This document shows, in pieces, positions 37,203 through 44,995 of a stretch of DNA of 64,000 nucleotides. The stretch is from Sodalis glossinidius str. 'morsitans'. GTDB lineage: Bacteria > Pseudomonadota > Gammaproteobacteria > Enterobacterales > Enterobacteriaceae. The notes beneath the pieces were generated by a model. The model ran no database searches. It had not been told where the DNA came from and was given only the letters and a program-made list of their open reading frames with translations. How positions within the stretch are numbered: the stretch's first letter is position 1; each line of letters begins with the position of its first letter. Both the position numbers and the translations under genes were made by a program. Where the stretch lies: NCBI RefSeq assembly GCF_000010085.1, contig NC_007712.1, positions 1,488,001-1,552,000 on the forward strand, read 5' to 3'.

Positions 37203-37785
37203 CCTTCTCCGTTTGGTACTTGATTAATGCCTGAGTCGCACGACTGTGACGACGGCGAGCATTATGTAATTCACGTTTTTTCTTGAGTATGGCGATAAAA
37301 TAAGGGTCAGTATGTTTGATAACCCCTTCATACTCTGGCTTGTCCGGTCTGAGTCGTCCACAATCAACGCCAGGGTCACCGTGTTCACGGAAATATTGGC
37401 GCATGGCGATACGATAAATATCTTTCAGCGTCACCATTTCCTTTTCGTAAGCGACAATATCTTTGGATGCTGCGATGATACGGGCTACGATAACTTCCTG
37501 TGATTGCTTCATGCTTTTCTTCCCTTTACGTTTGGGCTTCTTGAGTAAACGCTGCCATTCATCTTTAAAAAGCTTGTCCTCATGTGCCGTTGCCTGACGG
37601 ACGTTGACACATGAAACGCTATCCACATCTGGAAACTTTTTATAAATAGCCAATACTGTCTCTACAGCAGCATTAGTGGCTGAGACACCACGGCAAAAGA
37701 GGCCGTATTCCCATGTTGAATATTTATTTTTTATTTCATATGTCACGAAATACCAGCGCGTAAGCTGTACTATTTCTTCACTCAT
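37186..37785 (-). CDS. Phage protein of unknown function, 199 aa
   Basis: The N-terminal 65 residues look like a small alpha/beta domain ('RWYFVTYEIKNKYSTWEYGL'); the rest is a basic, helical region ('RLLKKPKRKGKKSMKQSQEV', 'KKKRELHNARRRHSRATQAL'). No family recognised. It overlaps the downstream membrane protein gene. Confidence 0.5.
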   Translation of the reverse strand: MSEEIVQLTRWYFVTYEIKNKYSTWEYGLFCRGVSATNAAVETVLAIYKKFPDVDSVSCVNVRQATAHEDKLFKDEWQRLLKKPKRKGKKSMKQSQEVIVARIIAASKDIVAYEKEMVTLKDIYRIAMRQYFREHGDPGVDCGRLRPDKPEYEGVIKHTDPYFIAILKKKRELHNARRRHSRATQALIKYQTEKDADHV

Positions 37786-37794
37786 GATGATTCC

Positions 37795-38607
37795 TTATGC
37801 TACCTGAAAATATTTATCGTGGGTAAACAGTCCGTTCCAGCTTTTCTTCATCGGAAGCTCTTTTTTTAGATAATGGCGATAGAGCCATTTAGCGCCTTCT
37901 TTTAAAAGAATGACTTCATAAAATTTCTTCTTGCCTTTCTCTGTAGGGATAGTGACGGTTTTCTCGGTGAAATATTTGTCGCGCGCATAAGCCTTTACAC
38001 GCCATTCATAAGGTTTGTTTTCTTCTTTCTGTCCGTCGTAGAGGAAATTACGCTCTTCCAGAAATAGATTTACCCCTATAATATTCACCCCGTTAAGCTG
38101 CTTGCAGAACTGGACGGGCGTCATGCCTACCTGAAAGAGGTTTTGTAAGCAATGAATCTCTTTTTCTTGTTTCTTGTTGACCAATGCCAGCTTGGCTTCA
38201 CTCTTTTTCGATTCCAGCAGAGCTTCCAGCGCAGAAATGTAATTTTCCGGCAATGCAGGGGCTGCGGTGATTGCCTGCGCTTTACCAGACTCAAGAGCGA
38301 ACCAGCGATCAATGACGGTAGCACGGCGTTTTACGTCATAGCCGGTGATGAGGATTTCGGTATGACGGCGGTCGAGAAGGAACTCACCGACATAGCCACG
38401 CCCATCAATAGCAATGATTACACCTTCAATTATCGTAACTTTCTGATTTTTATGATTACCCAAATTTGGGGCATCTTTTTCTATCTGATAAAGCTGCTCA
38501 AGCATCTCCCATACGTTACGGATAACATGGTCATGTCGTTTGCCGACAAGCTCCGCAATCTCGCGGCTGGACATGGTTAATGTTTGTGCAATGGTTAAAT
38601 TTTGCAT
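37795..38607 (-). CDS. Rha-family phage regulatory protein with C-terminal KilA-C-like domain
   Basis: ATG 38607 follows GAGGAG by seven bases. Residues 1-100 hold the Rha domain: 'TMSSREIAELVGKRHDHVIR' and 'GYVGEFLLDRRHTEILITGY'. After a coiled-coil linker, 'QLNGVNIIGVNLFLEERNFL' and 'KTVTIPTEKGKKKFYEVILL' recall the antirepressor C-terminal domain. Rha proteins interfere with growth or lysogeny control and are often paired with antirepressors. It is directly followed (upstream on the strand) by a second Rha-type gene, giving a tandem. Confidence 0.75.
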   Translation of the reverse strand: MQNLTIAQTLTMSSREIAELVGKRHDHVIRNVWEMLEQLYQIEKDAPNLGNHKNQKVTIIEGVIIAIDGRGYVGEFLLDRRHTEILITGYDVKRRATVIDRWFALESGKAQAITAAPALPENYISALEALLESKKSEAKLALVNKKQEKEIHCLQNLFQVGMTPVQFCKQLNGVNIIGVNLFLEERNFLYDGQKEENKPYEWRVKAYARDKYFTEKTVTIPTEKGKKKFYEVILLKEGAKWLYRHYLKKELPMKKSWNGLFTHDKYFQVA

Positions 38608-38674
38608 GATCAATCTCCTCACAAGTCAATGTGATTAACGGAACCCCGGCACGTTACCGGGGTAGGATGAGTGA

Positions 38675-39445
38675 TTAGTGGCGTTGCAGGAACTGGCTAA
38701 CGTTTGCTTGTTGCCATTTAGTCAGAGCTTGGGACATAACACTGGAGTGCTGTTGGCTACTATTCTCGATCATCCATTGCATCTCGCCAAGTACGAGATT
38801 TGCGTCTTCTTGCTGGCAGAGTACACGCTTTATGGCTTGCCGTTCTGCCTCGAAGATTGTTTGCTTTAGCTGGGTGGTCATGGAGTAGATACGGCTGCAC
38901 TCTTCGGCTAATAACGGTATCTGCCGAACTTCAAAGTGTTGTGGCGATGGTACGCCGGTAACGAGCCGTAGAGCGTGCCAGATTCCTTGGGTCCATGCTT
39001 TCTCGAAACGGAAGCCGTTAGCCATGCTCCAAACCAGATGAGTTAATCTGCGAAGATCATCGTCGGTGAATAGTTCGGCTGCTGAGGAATTATGTCTCGG
39101 CATCGCATAAAGCTCAGCCTCCATGCGGTTAAACTCCGCGATGTAAGCTTCCTTGAACGCTGCTGCTTTCTTGCCAGTGAAACCCATGACGAGGAAGACG
39201 AAGCCGTCCTTGGTCATTTCATAGTAGACGACCTCACGCGTTGCTCCTTTGGCAAGTTGTACATTTTTTATCATTCGCGAAAAGTTGCGGATGATAAAAT
39301 CTTCTGAACATTCAAGGGATTCTACTTTTTGTACAACATGATGTGGTTGTTTGCCGAAGTAAGCGGCAACGTCATCGGTGGTGGTAATAGCTTTACCATC
39401 GTGGATAGTAACTTTAGGTGCAGCAAGGCTGGTATGAATGGTCAT
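38675..39445 (-). CDS. Rha-family phage regulatory protein
   Basis: ATG 39445 is preceded by GGAGG. The first 115 residues are Rha-type: 'VTIHDGKAITTTDDVAAYFG', 'KQPHHVVQKVESLECSEDFI', 'YEMTKDGFVFLVMGFTGKKA', 'FKEAYIAEFNRMEAEL'. The C-terminal half ('DDLRRLTHLVWSMANGFRFE', 'LVTGVPSPQHFEVRQIP') is helical and of unknown role. Its upstream region is a structured leader resembling phage C4/ash loci, so expression may be controlled by antisense RNA or processing. Intact. Confidence 0.75.
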   Translation of the reverse strand: MTIHTSLAAPKVTIHDGKAITTTDDVAAYFGKQPHHVVQKVESLECSEDFIIRNFSRMIKNVQLAKGATREVVYYEMTKDGFVFLVMGFTGKKAAAFKEAYIAEFNRMEAELYAMPRHNSSAAELFTDDDLRRLTHLVWSMANGFRFEKAWTQGIWHALRLVTGVPSPQHFEVRQIPLLAEECSRIYSMTTQLKQTIFEAERQAIKRVLCQQEDANLVLGEMQWMIENSSQQHSSVMSQALTKWQQANVSQFLQRH

Positions 39446-39770
39446 AATGACCTCCAATGGTACATTTGGGTAACGCTACCATCAGAGTTGCGAATCACTG
39501 GTGGTAGCCCAAGCGGGGTTCGCAATACCGGTGTACCCCGGCGAGCCTTATACGGCTCCCCCACCTGAGCCACCATTGTTCTGTGACTAGGTTTTGACCA
39601 ATAAAAAAACACGCTCTCGGCGTGTTATTGGCCGGTACACACGGCGGGTTGCGAATCCCGGCACCTGAATTTGCAAGTGCAAAGCGACTATAGCGCATGG
39701 GTTGATCTTCCGTCAATACGATTGCTGGGTTACACTTGCCCAAAATGAGGAGGCATCCCCTATGGGTCAA
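39446..39770 (-). ncRNA. ash/C4-like structured leader upstream of the Rha antirepressor-type gene
   Basis: On the minus strand this 320-base stretch contains 'GGTGCCGGGATTCGCAACCC', a terminator-like hairpin AACACGC-CGAGA-GCGTGTT with T run (39626-39600), then GTGGCTCAGGTGGGGGAGCC and two further copies of a TTGCGAA-type motif before the rha start. An open frame over it (39770-39495) reads 'FALANSGAGIRNPPCVPANN', the kind of peptide found in annotated ash-family proteins of P1/P4-like phages, where the real function is an RNA that controls an antirepressor. I call it a probable regulatory RNA; the exact ends are unknown. Confidence 0.5.
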
Positions 39771-40136
39771 GTTGCGTTCGATACATTGAAATTCGTTGAA
39801 ACACTAGAAACTGCTGGCTTGCCTAAAGATCAGGCTGAGGCAATTTCGATTGCAGTTCGTGAATCGCACGAGGCAGTTGATGTTGCTACCAAGCGCGATC
39901 TTGACGATGCCAAAAAAGACGTTTTATCTGAAGTTACAGCCGTCAAGCGTGACCTTGAGGACGTGCATAAAGAAATCGACGCCCGCTTCGAGAAGACCGA
40001 CGCGCAGATAGCCGATGTTCGCAAGGATATTGCTAACAGGTTCGATAAATTGGGACTACAGATGACGGTTCGTGTTGGTGGGATGCTTATTGCTACCGTT
40101 GGCCTTATGACCGCTATTTTGAAATTGCTGAAATAG
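39762..40136 (+). CDS. DUF1640-like coiled-coil membrane protein
   Basis: ATG 39762 follows AGGAGG by eight bases. The 124-aa product has an N-terminal 'FDTLKFVETLETAGLPKDQA' helix, a long coiled coil ('VLSEVTAVKRDLEDVHKEID') and a C-terminal transmembrane helix ('MLIATVGLMTAILKLLK'), the layout of DUF1640 proteins. It is the only plus-strand gene inside a leftward operon, so it needs its own promoter and behaves like a cargo gene. Function unknown. Confidence 0.75.
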   Translation: MGQVAFDTLKFVETLETAGLPKDQAEAISIAVRESHEAVDVATKRDLDDAKKDVLSEVTAVKRDLEDVHKEIDARFEKTDAQIADVRKDIANRFDKLGLQMTVRVGGMLIATVGLMTAILKLLK

Positions 40137-40138
40137 CT

Positions 40139-40372
40139 TCAGTCATACACCCGCGTTAACTTGCGTACCTGCTTCTTGAGTCGCTTATTTTCCTCCACCA
40201 GATAGGCAATGGTTGATTTATATACCATTGTCTCATAGTCATCGTATGGATACTCTTCTACGTTCATCAAATAACGCGAATCGTTAATATTGTTACTGCC
40301 ATTGGTGACGGCAACCATCTCACCGAAATTTGGATGGTTGAAGGTCGTTATACGAGGCTTGTTAAGTTGCAT
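40139..40372 (-). CDS. Phage protein of unknown function, 77 aa
   Basis: The frame from ATG 40372 (or 40375) begins 'MQLNKPRITTFNHPNFGEMV' and ends with a basic helix ('EENKRLKKQVRKLTRV'). The N-terminal part resembles the start of BRO/antirepressor-like or DNA-binding phage proteins only loosely. Its start overlaps the stop of the zinc-finger gene upstream. Confidence 0.5.
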   Translation of the reverse strand: MQLNKPRITTFNHPNFGEMVAVTNGSNNINDSRYLMNVEEYPYDDYETMVYKSTIAYLVEENKRLKKQVRKLTRVYD

Positions 40373-40575
40373 CATTCAATCCTCTGTTGACTATCAAAAT
40401 ATTTCCTCTTCTCCCAATCTTCCCCACATTCTTTGCAGCAGAAATTACCCTCGGCTGGGTCTTCACAATTATAGCAACGACCGGTTAGGGGTAATTCCTC
40501 TTCTCGATAATGGGTAATCTGGTGTTGGCGGAAAGCTTCTTCGTGTTGGCTGGCTAAATCGACATCATCTGCCAT
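40372..40575 (-). CDS. DksA/TraR-type zinc-finger protein
   Basis: The 67-aa protein has four spaced cysteines in 'CYNCEDPAEGNFCCKECGED', the short zinc finger of phage DksA/TraR relatives, after an acidic helix 'DLASQHEEAFRQHQITH'. Family members bind the RNA polymerase secondary channel or simply carry the finger. Its presence close to a RelA/SpoT gene is suggestive, since DksA acts with ppGpp. Confidence 0.7.
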   Translation of the reverse strand: MADDVDLASQHEEAFRQHQITHYREEELPLTGRCYNCEDPAEGNFCCKECGEDWEKRKYFDSQQRIE

Positions 40576-40592
40576 AAATCTATTTTATGCTC

Positions 40593-40868
40593 CTAATCGT
40601 TTAATAACTTCCGGGTATTGTCCGTCAGTGGTGCCTGATATTTCTCAACCATCCTCGCGGCATAAGCGAGTGCGTCCTCACGGTCGGAGAAGTCGCCGAT
40701 GGCCCGTAGTAAACCGTCGTGGCCTCGGATATGGACGCTAAAAAAGTCAGAATTATCATTTTTTTGCATTATATCGCCGTAGTCGTCTACAACGCCAGAC
40801 AGGATGATTTCAGTAACAATCGTCCCCGGCGCTATCAGGTGGTCGAATTCGTCAATGAGCTTTTGCAT
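40593..40868 (-). CDS. Phage protein of unknown function, 91 aa
   Basis: An acidic protein beginning 'MQKLIDEFDHLIAPGTIVTE' and containing 'FSVHIRGHDGLLRAIGDFSD'. No family recognised. It lies between the RelA/SpoT gene and the zinc-finger gene on the leftward transcript. Confidence 0.5.
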   Translation of the reverse strand: MQKLIDEFDHLIAPGTIVTEIILSGVVDDYGDIMQKNDNSDFFSVHIRGHDGLLRAIGDFSDREDALAYAARMVEKYQAPLTDNTRKLLND

Positions 40869-40944
40869 GGTGGTCTCCGTGTTAAGTGCCTGCTTTGGTG
40901 ACTCTCTCAGGCGGCGAGGATCCCGGTGTACCCCTACAGCGAGA

Positions 40945-42060
40945 TTAACGAAATCTTAAAGGCTGAGTCCAATAACTTGACTCTGTATAGGATTTTAATT
41001 TTTCAACAAATTGATGAGTGTCAATTAAATAATTTGGGTATGCATACTGTAACTGCCAAATATCACTCATTTCTACGAATAGACCATTCCATAGGTCATT
41101 TTTTTCTATTTCTGAATACAGTCTAATGGCATCATGTTTTTTTCTTTCCCCAAAGAAGTTAACGTGTGTTGTCTTATCTGATAAGCATATCCCTATAATT
41201 GCATACCGGTACTTATTTTTATCGTGGGATATTTTTCTGCCCGAAAAGATTAAGTTAAAAGATTCAAGCTTTTTTTGGGCATTAAGTGCTTCATTTAGCG
41301 CAATAAGAGACTGCTTTTTCTGTTCGTTAGATAACGAAATAAATCCATCCTCATCAGCCAGAAAATCGCTCATTTCACGGAAAAAAGCTATCCATCTCGG
41401 GTCAGCATCATAGGGGTTTGTTTTTAAGGTTTTTCCTTCGCAGAGGTCGACGACTTCGACTGTTGTAGCCCATAGGTGTTGTAATCGAGTTCGGAGTTGT
41501 AGTTCAATAGTAAATCCCTTCCAATCATGCTCCTTCCTTTTCCCATAACATTGATAAACCCTATGTATCCCCCGGTAGCCGGTTTTCTTAGGATTTATGT
41601 TATAATCTCTTGACAACTTGGTTATGTACAAGGTTCTACTTTGCTCAAGCGAAGAGTTGACCCGCAATGACTGCTCTTTGTTATCAACGATTACTCGACA
41701 TCCTCCTATATCTTGCATCCGAGTAACACACATAGTGTTTTTGTTGATGCCATCTAAGGTATCTCTGGTTAACTTGTCTATAATAGTTGGGAGGCGCTTT
41801 AATCTTCTGGCGATAATAGCGTTGGGCGCTATTTTTTGAATGTGTTTCCAGACTAAATTTTTTATTATCATTAAGGGGTAAAGATGGGCCGCCCTATAAT
41901 TTTGAATCAATTGAACTTTTTCATTTGTTACTCCTTCCTTTCTTATAGATTCTCCTGCTTTCTTTATTTGGTTTTTTGAAAAATCAAGCCTAATTTTACC
42001 TTTTTCGTATTGAGCATTTGCCATTGTAGGGGTACCGAAAATGGACATTAGGTCGCTCAA
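40945..42060 (-). CDS. RelA/SpoT-domain nucleotide synthetase, prophage-encoded
   Basis: TTG 42060 lies six bases after GAGGAG and gives 371 aa; ATG 42048 and 42024 are alternatives. The synthetase domain is complete: 'IIARRLKRLPTIIDKL' (about 82-97, substrate-binding basic residues), 'MQDIGGCRVIV' with Asp117, 'KKTGYRGIHRVYQ' and 'ELQLRTRLQHLWA' with Glu186, the two metal-site acids of (p)ppGpp synthetases. No hydrolase domain is present. The C-terminal 160 residues have no known fold. Phage-borne single-domain RelA/SpoT proteins include toxic alarmone synthetases and tRNA-pyrophosphorylating toxins used in phage defence; which activity applies here is unknown. It is the gene next to N in the leftward operon, a usual site for superinfection exclusion functions. 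Confidence 0.82.
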   Translation of the reverse strand: MSDLMSIFGTPTMANAQYEKGKIRLDFSKNQIKKAGESIRKEGVTNEKVQLIQNYRAAHLYPLMIIKNLVWKHIQKIAPNAIIARRLKRLPTIIDKLTRDTLDGINKNTMCVTRMQDIGGCRVIVDNKEQSLRVNSSLEQSRTLYITKLSRDYNINPKKTGYRGIHRVYQCYGKRKEHDWKGFTIELQLRTRLQHLWATTVEVVDLCEGKTLKTNPYDADPRWIAFFREMSDFLADEDGFISLSNEQKKQSLIALNEALNAQKKLESFNLIFSGRKISHDKNKYRYAIIGICLSDKTTHVNFFGERKKHDAIRLYSEIEKNDLWNGLFVEMSDIWQLQYAYPNYLIDTHQFVEKLKSYTESSYWTQPLRFR

Positions 42061-42195
42061 TATAAACTCCTCGACGTTGTCTGCTCAAGTCATCACTGTC
42101 CCTGCTTTGTAACGCAGTAGTTACCAGGCTGTGACATTTTCACATCTCCGATACCCCGCCTGAAATAAAGCCACATTCTTCAAACAGCACGACCC

Positions 42196-42508
42196 CTACT
42201 TAAATTTCACGAACGCCCCGCGATGTGGATATCTGGCTTGCATGTGCTTCTGGGCGGAATGGGTGATTTGCTTTTGGTACTGGATCAGCGTGCTTAAATC
42301 TAGCGGTGGTGCTGGTTTGAGTTTGCTGAGTTTTTCCCATCGGGATGGATATTGCTGTTTCTCTGGCTTCAGACCTAATGCCCTGTCAATGCGTGATATT
42401 ACAAGGCCATTATCGACTTCCTCGGCCCTGCGCCGTTTTTGCCGACGGCTACGCGCATTATCTTTTACGACAGGGTTAATTGATTTACCGTATGATAGTT
42501 GCTTGCAT
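42196..42508 (-). pseudogene. N: Antitermination protein N of the first immunity module, frameshifted
   Basis: ATG 42508 follows TTGGAGGTGA but stops after seven codons. In the next frame the protein continues 'QLSYGKSINPVVKDNARSRR' with an arginine-rich boxB-binding motif 'NARSRRQKRRRAEE', then 'PPLDLSTLIQYQKQITHSAQ' and 'YPHRGAFVKFK' to TAG 42196. The start resembles P22 gp24 (ITYGKS...), the end resembles lambda N (IDLTVLAEYHKQI). One base lost or gained near codon 3 inactivates it. It lies exactly where N belongs, downstream of OL and nutL. Confidence 0.75.
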
Positions 42509-42672
42509 GTTCACCTCCAACAGATGGTTTTGGTGGTGTGGTGGGCAGTGCTGATCTCCGGCATTCATGGTTTAGCCTCTGAGCCGTGGCCTTATTCACT
42601 GACCATGCATAGCGACTATTCTTTGTGTATCAGCCTACACATTCACCATACCCTAAAAACATCTGGGCAAAG

Positions 42673-42700
42673 GTTCGGCACGTTTCAGTGCCTTCCGTAG
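42673..42700 (-). promoter_or_regulatory. nutL of the first module (boxB)
   Basis: Read on the minus strand, a 28-base block with the hairpin GGCACTGAAACGTGCC occurs between OL and N. The same block occurs on the plus strand at 44102-44129 between cro and cII. Paired identical hairpins on opposite strands flanking cI are the arrangement of lambda nutL and nutR. A boxA-like GTGCTCTAC precedes it. Confidence 0.75.
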
Positions 42701-42754
42701 AGCACTAGGTTCGTTGTAGAGCAGAGTAATCAATCTGCTATCCCACAGTTTGGC

Positions 42755-42782
42755 TCGTCTTGCGTCTGTCTGGTGGGTTGAT
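42755..42782 (-). repeat. pL leader repeat, copy 1
   Basis: A 28-base stretch identical to 44765-44792. In both modules it lies between the N/nutL side and the cI side and would be the 5' end of the leftward transcript. It marks the two modules as related. Confidence 0.85.
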
Positions 42783-42791
42783 ATCAATAAA

Positions 42792-42841
42792 TTAGCTTAA
42801 AGCTAAAATTAACACAAGCGTGTTTTGCTAAAAAATTTAGC
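42792..42841 (-). promoter_or_regulatory. Left operator OL of the first module
   Basis: Two 15-base palindromes, TTAGCTTAAAGCTAA (42792-42806) and GCTAAAAAATTTAGC (42827-42841), share the half-site TTAGC/GCTAA with those at OR (43687-43752). They overlap an expected leftward promoter between the repressor gene and N. Confidence 0.75.
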
Positions 42842-42948
42842 GTTATGTGTTAAATGTATGGAGAGGAAAGAAAAATTTAAGAAAAGATTTAATGGTGGGC
42901 ATAAAAAACCAACATAATGTCGGCCTTTTAGAAATCATTAAAATAAGT

Positions 42949-43668
42949 TTAATATAGCACTGATGACCAAAAAACTTTCCCGATCACGGTTACTTCGGTA
43001 GCGTCGCATTCTTCATCGTCATATTCATCTTGATTATAACTACGAATTCTGATTTTACCTTTTGGCATAAGATAGAGTACTTTTACACGAAGAAAGTCAC
43101 CATAATCAATAGCATACATCTTTCCATCCTTGATGATTTTGTTTCCCAAATCAACTCCGACTGTTGAGCCATCAGGTAAAACAGGCTCCATGCTATTCCC
43201 GATAACCTCAACACATACTGCGTTTTCTGGCTGAACATTTAATCGCCTTAACGTTGACTTGGCAAACCGTAATTTATATCCGTTGTGATCCTCTTGGAAC
43301 AAGCTGCCGCTACCAGCTGAAATTTTTACCTCTTTCAAAAAGGGAACTTCCACCTCATCACCGTACAATGAAGTTTTTGAGTCCCAAGGAATTATACCAC
43401 CAATAATCTGAGCTTCATGCACCTCGGAATTCTTTTGTGTTTCATGGTGCTGAAGATCCAGCCACCCATGCTTTAGGCCTAGGTTCTTTTCGATTTTTCT
43501 AGCGAGATCATCACCAAGATTACGACCAGCCTTGTCTCCTAATATTTGGCTGATCGTAGAGGCTGAGGTTCCGCATTTTTCCGCGAAGTCGGCTTTACTC
43601 AGACCTGCCTTTATGGCTTTTAATTGCTGATCTCGCAAATTTTTGCGTCTTATGTATTTTATATCCAT
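42949..43668 (-). CDS. cI: CI-type repressor of the first immunity module
   Basis: The 239-aa protein has an N-terminal helix-turn-helix ('GLSKADFAEKCGTSASTISQ') and a C-terminal S24/LexA-like domain with the nucleophile in 'VIGNSMEPVLPDGS' and the Lys in 'GDFLRVKVLY'. It should hold the prophage silent by binding TTAGC operators on both sides and be cleaved with RecA after DNA damage; an Ala-Gly candidate cleavage point lies in 'KISAGSGS'. It differs strongly from the second repressor in the N-terminal part. Intact. Confidence 0.88.
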   Translation of the reverse strand: MDIKYIRRKNLRDQQLKAIKAGLSKADFAEKCGTSASTISQILGDKAGRNLGDDLARKIEKNLGLKHGWLDLQHHETQKNSEVHEAQIIGGIIPWDSKTSLYGDEVEVPFLKEVKISAGSGSLFQEDHNGYKLRFAKSTLRRLNVQPENAVCVEVIGNSMEPVLPDGSTVGVDLGNKIIKDGKMYAIDYGDFLRVKVLYLMPKGKIRIRSYNQDEYDDEECDATEVTVIGKVFWSSVLY

Positions 43669-43686
43669 GCCTAAATTTTCTCATTT

Positions 43687-43752
43687 TTTAGCGCATAGAT
43701 AAATATCCAAGGCGCTAAATTTAGCTTGCCTTGAGTTTAGCTTGGTGCTAAT
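43687..43752 (+). promoter_or_regulatory. Right operator OR of the first module
   Basis: Between the divergent cI and cro genes lie TTTAGCGC (43687), the perfect 12-base palindrome GCTAAATTTAGC (43714-43725) and TTTAGC-TTGGT-GCTAAT (43736-43752). The same half-site occurs at OL. The layout, about three sites, is that of a lambdoid switch. Confidence 0.78.
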
Positions 43753-43784
43753 GTTTGTTGGCTCATTAGCATTTGGAGAAAATA

Positions 43785-44069
43785 ATGAATTCAAGCACAA
43801 CAGAACATACTGAGTTGATGCGCTGGAAGAAACAGGCAGGTCCCCATAAATGGGAGTCATTTTCATTATTGGCAGGGACATCAACTGGCTATTTAAATCA
43901 ATTAGCTTATGGTTTTAGGCGTGCATCAGCTGAAAAGGCTATGAGGATTTCGCAAGCAACAAAGAATTGGTCCGATCCTGAGCCTGTAGCTAAAGAAGCC
44001 TTGGTTTTTGCTCCAATTCGTACGAAGAAGACTCTGACCAAGCAGCACTACAAGTATTTTACAGCCTAA
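43785..44069 (+). CDS. cro: Cro-like regulator of the first module
   Basis: ATG 43785 (after TTGGAGAA) opens a 94-aa basic protein with the HTH-like 'SFSLLAGTSTGYLNQLAYGF' and 'AEKAMRISQATKNW'. It is divergent from cI and shares its operator, the position of cro. The fold is closer to YdaS/Cro-type proteins than to lambda Cro. Intact. Confidence 0.75.
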   Translation: MNSSTTEHTELMRWKKQAGPHKWESFSLLAGTSTGYLNQLAYGFRRASAEKAMRISQATKNWSDPEPVAKEALVFAPIRTKKTLTKQHYKYFTA

Positions 44070-44101
44070 CTGTAGCACCACCTTCACAACGGACATTCGT
44101 C

Positions 44102-44129
44102 CTACGGAAGGCACTGAAACGTGCCGAAC
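44102..44129 (+). promoter_or_regulatory. nutR of the first module (boxB)
   Basis: The 28-base block containing GGCACTGAAACGTGCC is the same as nutL at 42673-42700 in opposite orientation. It lies between cro and cII on the rightward transcript. Confidence 0.75.
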
Positions 44130-44212
44130 TCAACATCCCACAGTACCCACTCACTGTGACTCGCTCACGGCTTCGTCACGTCTATTGATTATCACACAAA
44201 GGATTATCTCCG

Positions 44213-44330
44213 ATGGAGAATGCAAAAACACGCAAAAATTCTGCGGTTGAGTTCATCAGCCGTCACCTCGTTGCATCAGCTTATCAGGCCATTGTACGGG
44301 TGCGCCAGACCAACATCACAAAAATGCAGC
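44213..44330 (+). pseudogene. cII: cII of the first module, truncated
   Basis: ATG 44213 opens 'MENAKTRKNSAVEFISRHLV', nearly identical to the start of the second cII at 46232. After 'VRQTNITK' (about 44322) similarity stops abruptly; the frame runs on to 44419 through the antisense of the second N gene. The HTH is cut, so it cannot work. This is the left side of the junction between the modules. Confidence 0.85.
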
Positions 44331-44339
44331 GTGGTAGCC

Positions 44340-44630
44340 TTATCGCGCCGTTACAGTCTGCGTCTGTTTGCGATATCTGGCGCGGTATACTGCCACTTGC
44401 GGTAGGTAGCAGTTGCTAATGCTGGCCTGAGGCTTTGGAATGTGTGTCAGGGCGACAGTACGTGCTCTTAAAGCGGCTTTGCGCTTGCTGGTAAGCTCGA
44501 CCTTTGACGGAGTAGGGCGGTTAATCGTTAGTGTTGTGTTGAAATCATTTGTCGCCATTGGTTGGAGATGAGCACGGCGCTCACGGCGACGGGATGCAGA
44601 TGAGCCTGTATAGGCTGTTCTACGTTGCAT
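44340..44630 (-). CDS. N: Antitermination protein N of the second immunity module
   Basis: ATG 44630 lies five bases after AGGAGG and gives 96 aa: 'MQRRTAYTGSSASRRRERRA' with the arginine-rich boxB-binding motif at the N-terminus, and a C-terminus 'NCYLPQVAVYRARYRKQTQT' then 'VTAR', very like N of phage 21/P22 types. N binds boxB RNA and NusA to make RNA polymerase pass terminators. The stop at 44340 is only a few bases from the broken cII, so the module junction lies at 44322-44340. Intact. Confidence 0.85.
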   Translation of the reverse strand: MQRRTAYTGSSASRRRERRAHLQPMATNDFNTTLTINRPTPSKVELTSKRKAALRARTVALTHIPKPQASISNCYLPQVAVYRARYRKQTQTVTAR

Positions 44631-44695
44631 ATAACCTCCTGTGGGCTTCCCCGGGTGTGCTGACATCAACGCATTCGGAAATCCGCATTAGGTAT

Positions 44696-44741
44696 TGACC
44701 TTTCGGTCACGTAGAGCGCATGGCTCATTGTGAAAAGAGCG
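44696..44741 (-). promoter_or_regulatory. nutL of the second module (boxA and boxB)
   Basis: On the minus strand CGCTCTTT (44741-44734), a boxA, is followed by the hairpin TGACC-GAAA-GGTCA (44709-44696), a boxB with a GNRA tetraloop, just before N. Spacing and order match lambdoid nut sites. Confidence 0.78.
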
Positions 44742-44764
44742 GTTACTGCTTCCCACCGTCGGGA

Positions 44765-44792
44765 TCGTCTTGCGTCTGTCTGGTGGGTTGAT
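44765..44792 (-). repeat. pL leader repeat, copy 2
   Basis: Identical over 28 bases to 42755-42782; lies between nutL and cI of the second module. Confidence 0.85.
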
Positions 44793-44995
44793 GGAAATCA
44801 TTAAACACCGCGAATACATCGATGTAAATATTATGTTTATATATTTTATGGGATATTGTTTATCCTATTGTTCTAGAAGGATTTTTATAGTGGAGAGGAA
44901 GATGCGTGAAGGTAGGAGCCACATTTGCTTCTGATGTGGCTCATATTGTGACGAGATAGAAAACTATGGAAATTAGTGAGAGAAATGTAAGTTGC

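Noticed and set aside
42242..42700. Plus-strand ORF of 152 codons
   Set aside because: It is antisense to the frameshifted N gene and its nut/OL region; composition is Trp/Cys/Leu-rich without any domain.
44340..44419. C-terminal part of the first cII ORF
   Set aside because: After the junction the frame only reads the antisense of N and is not cII.
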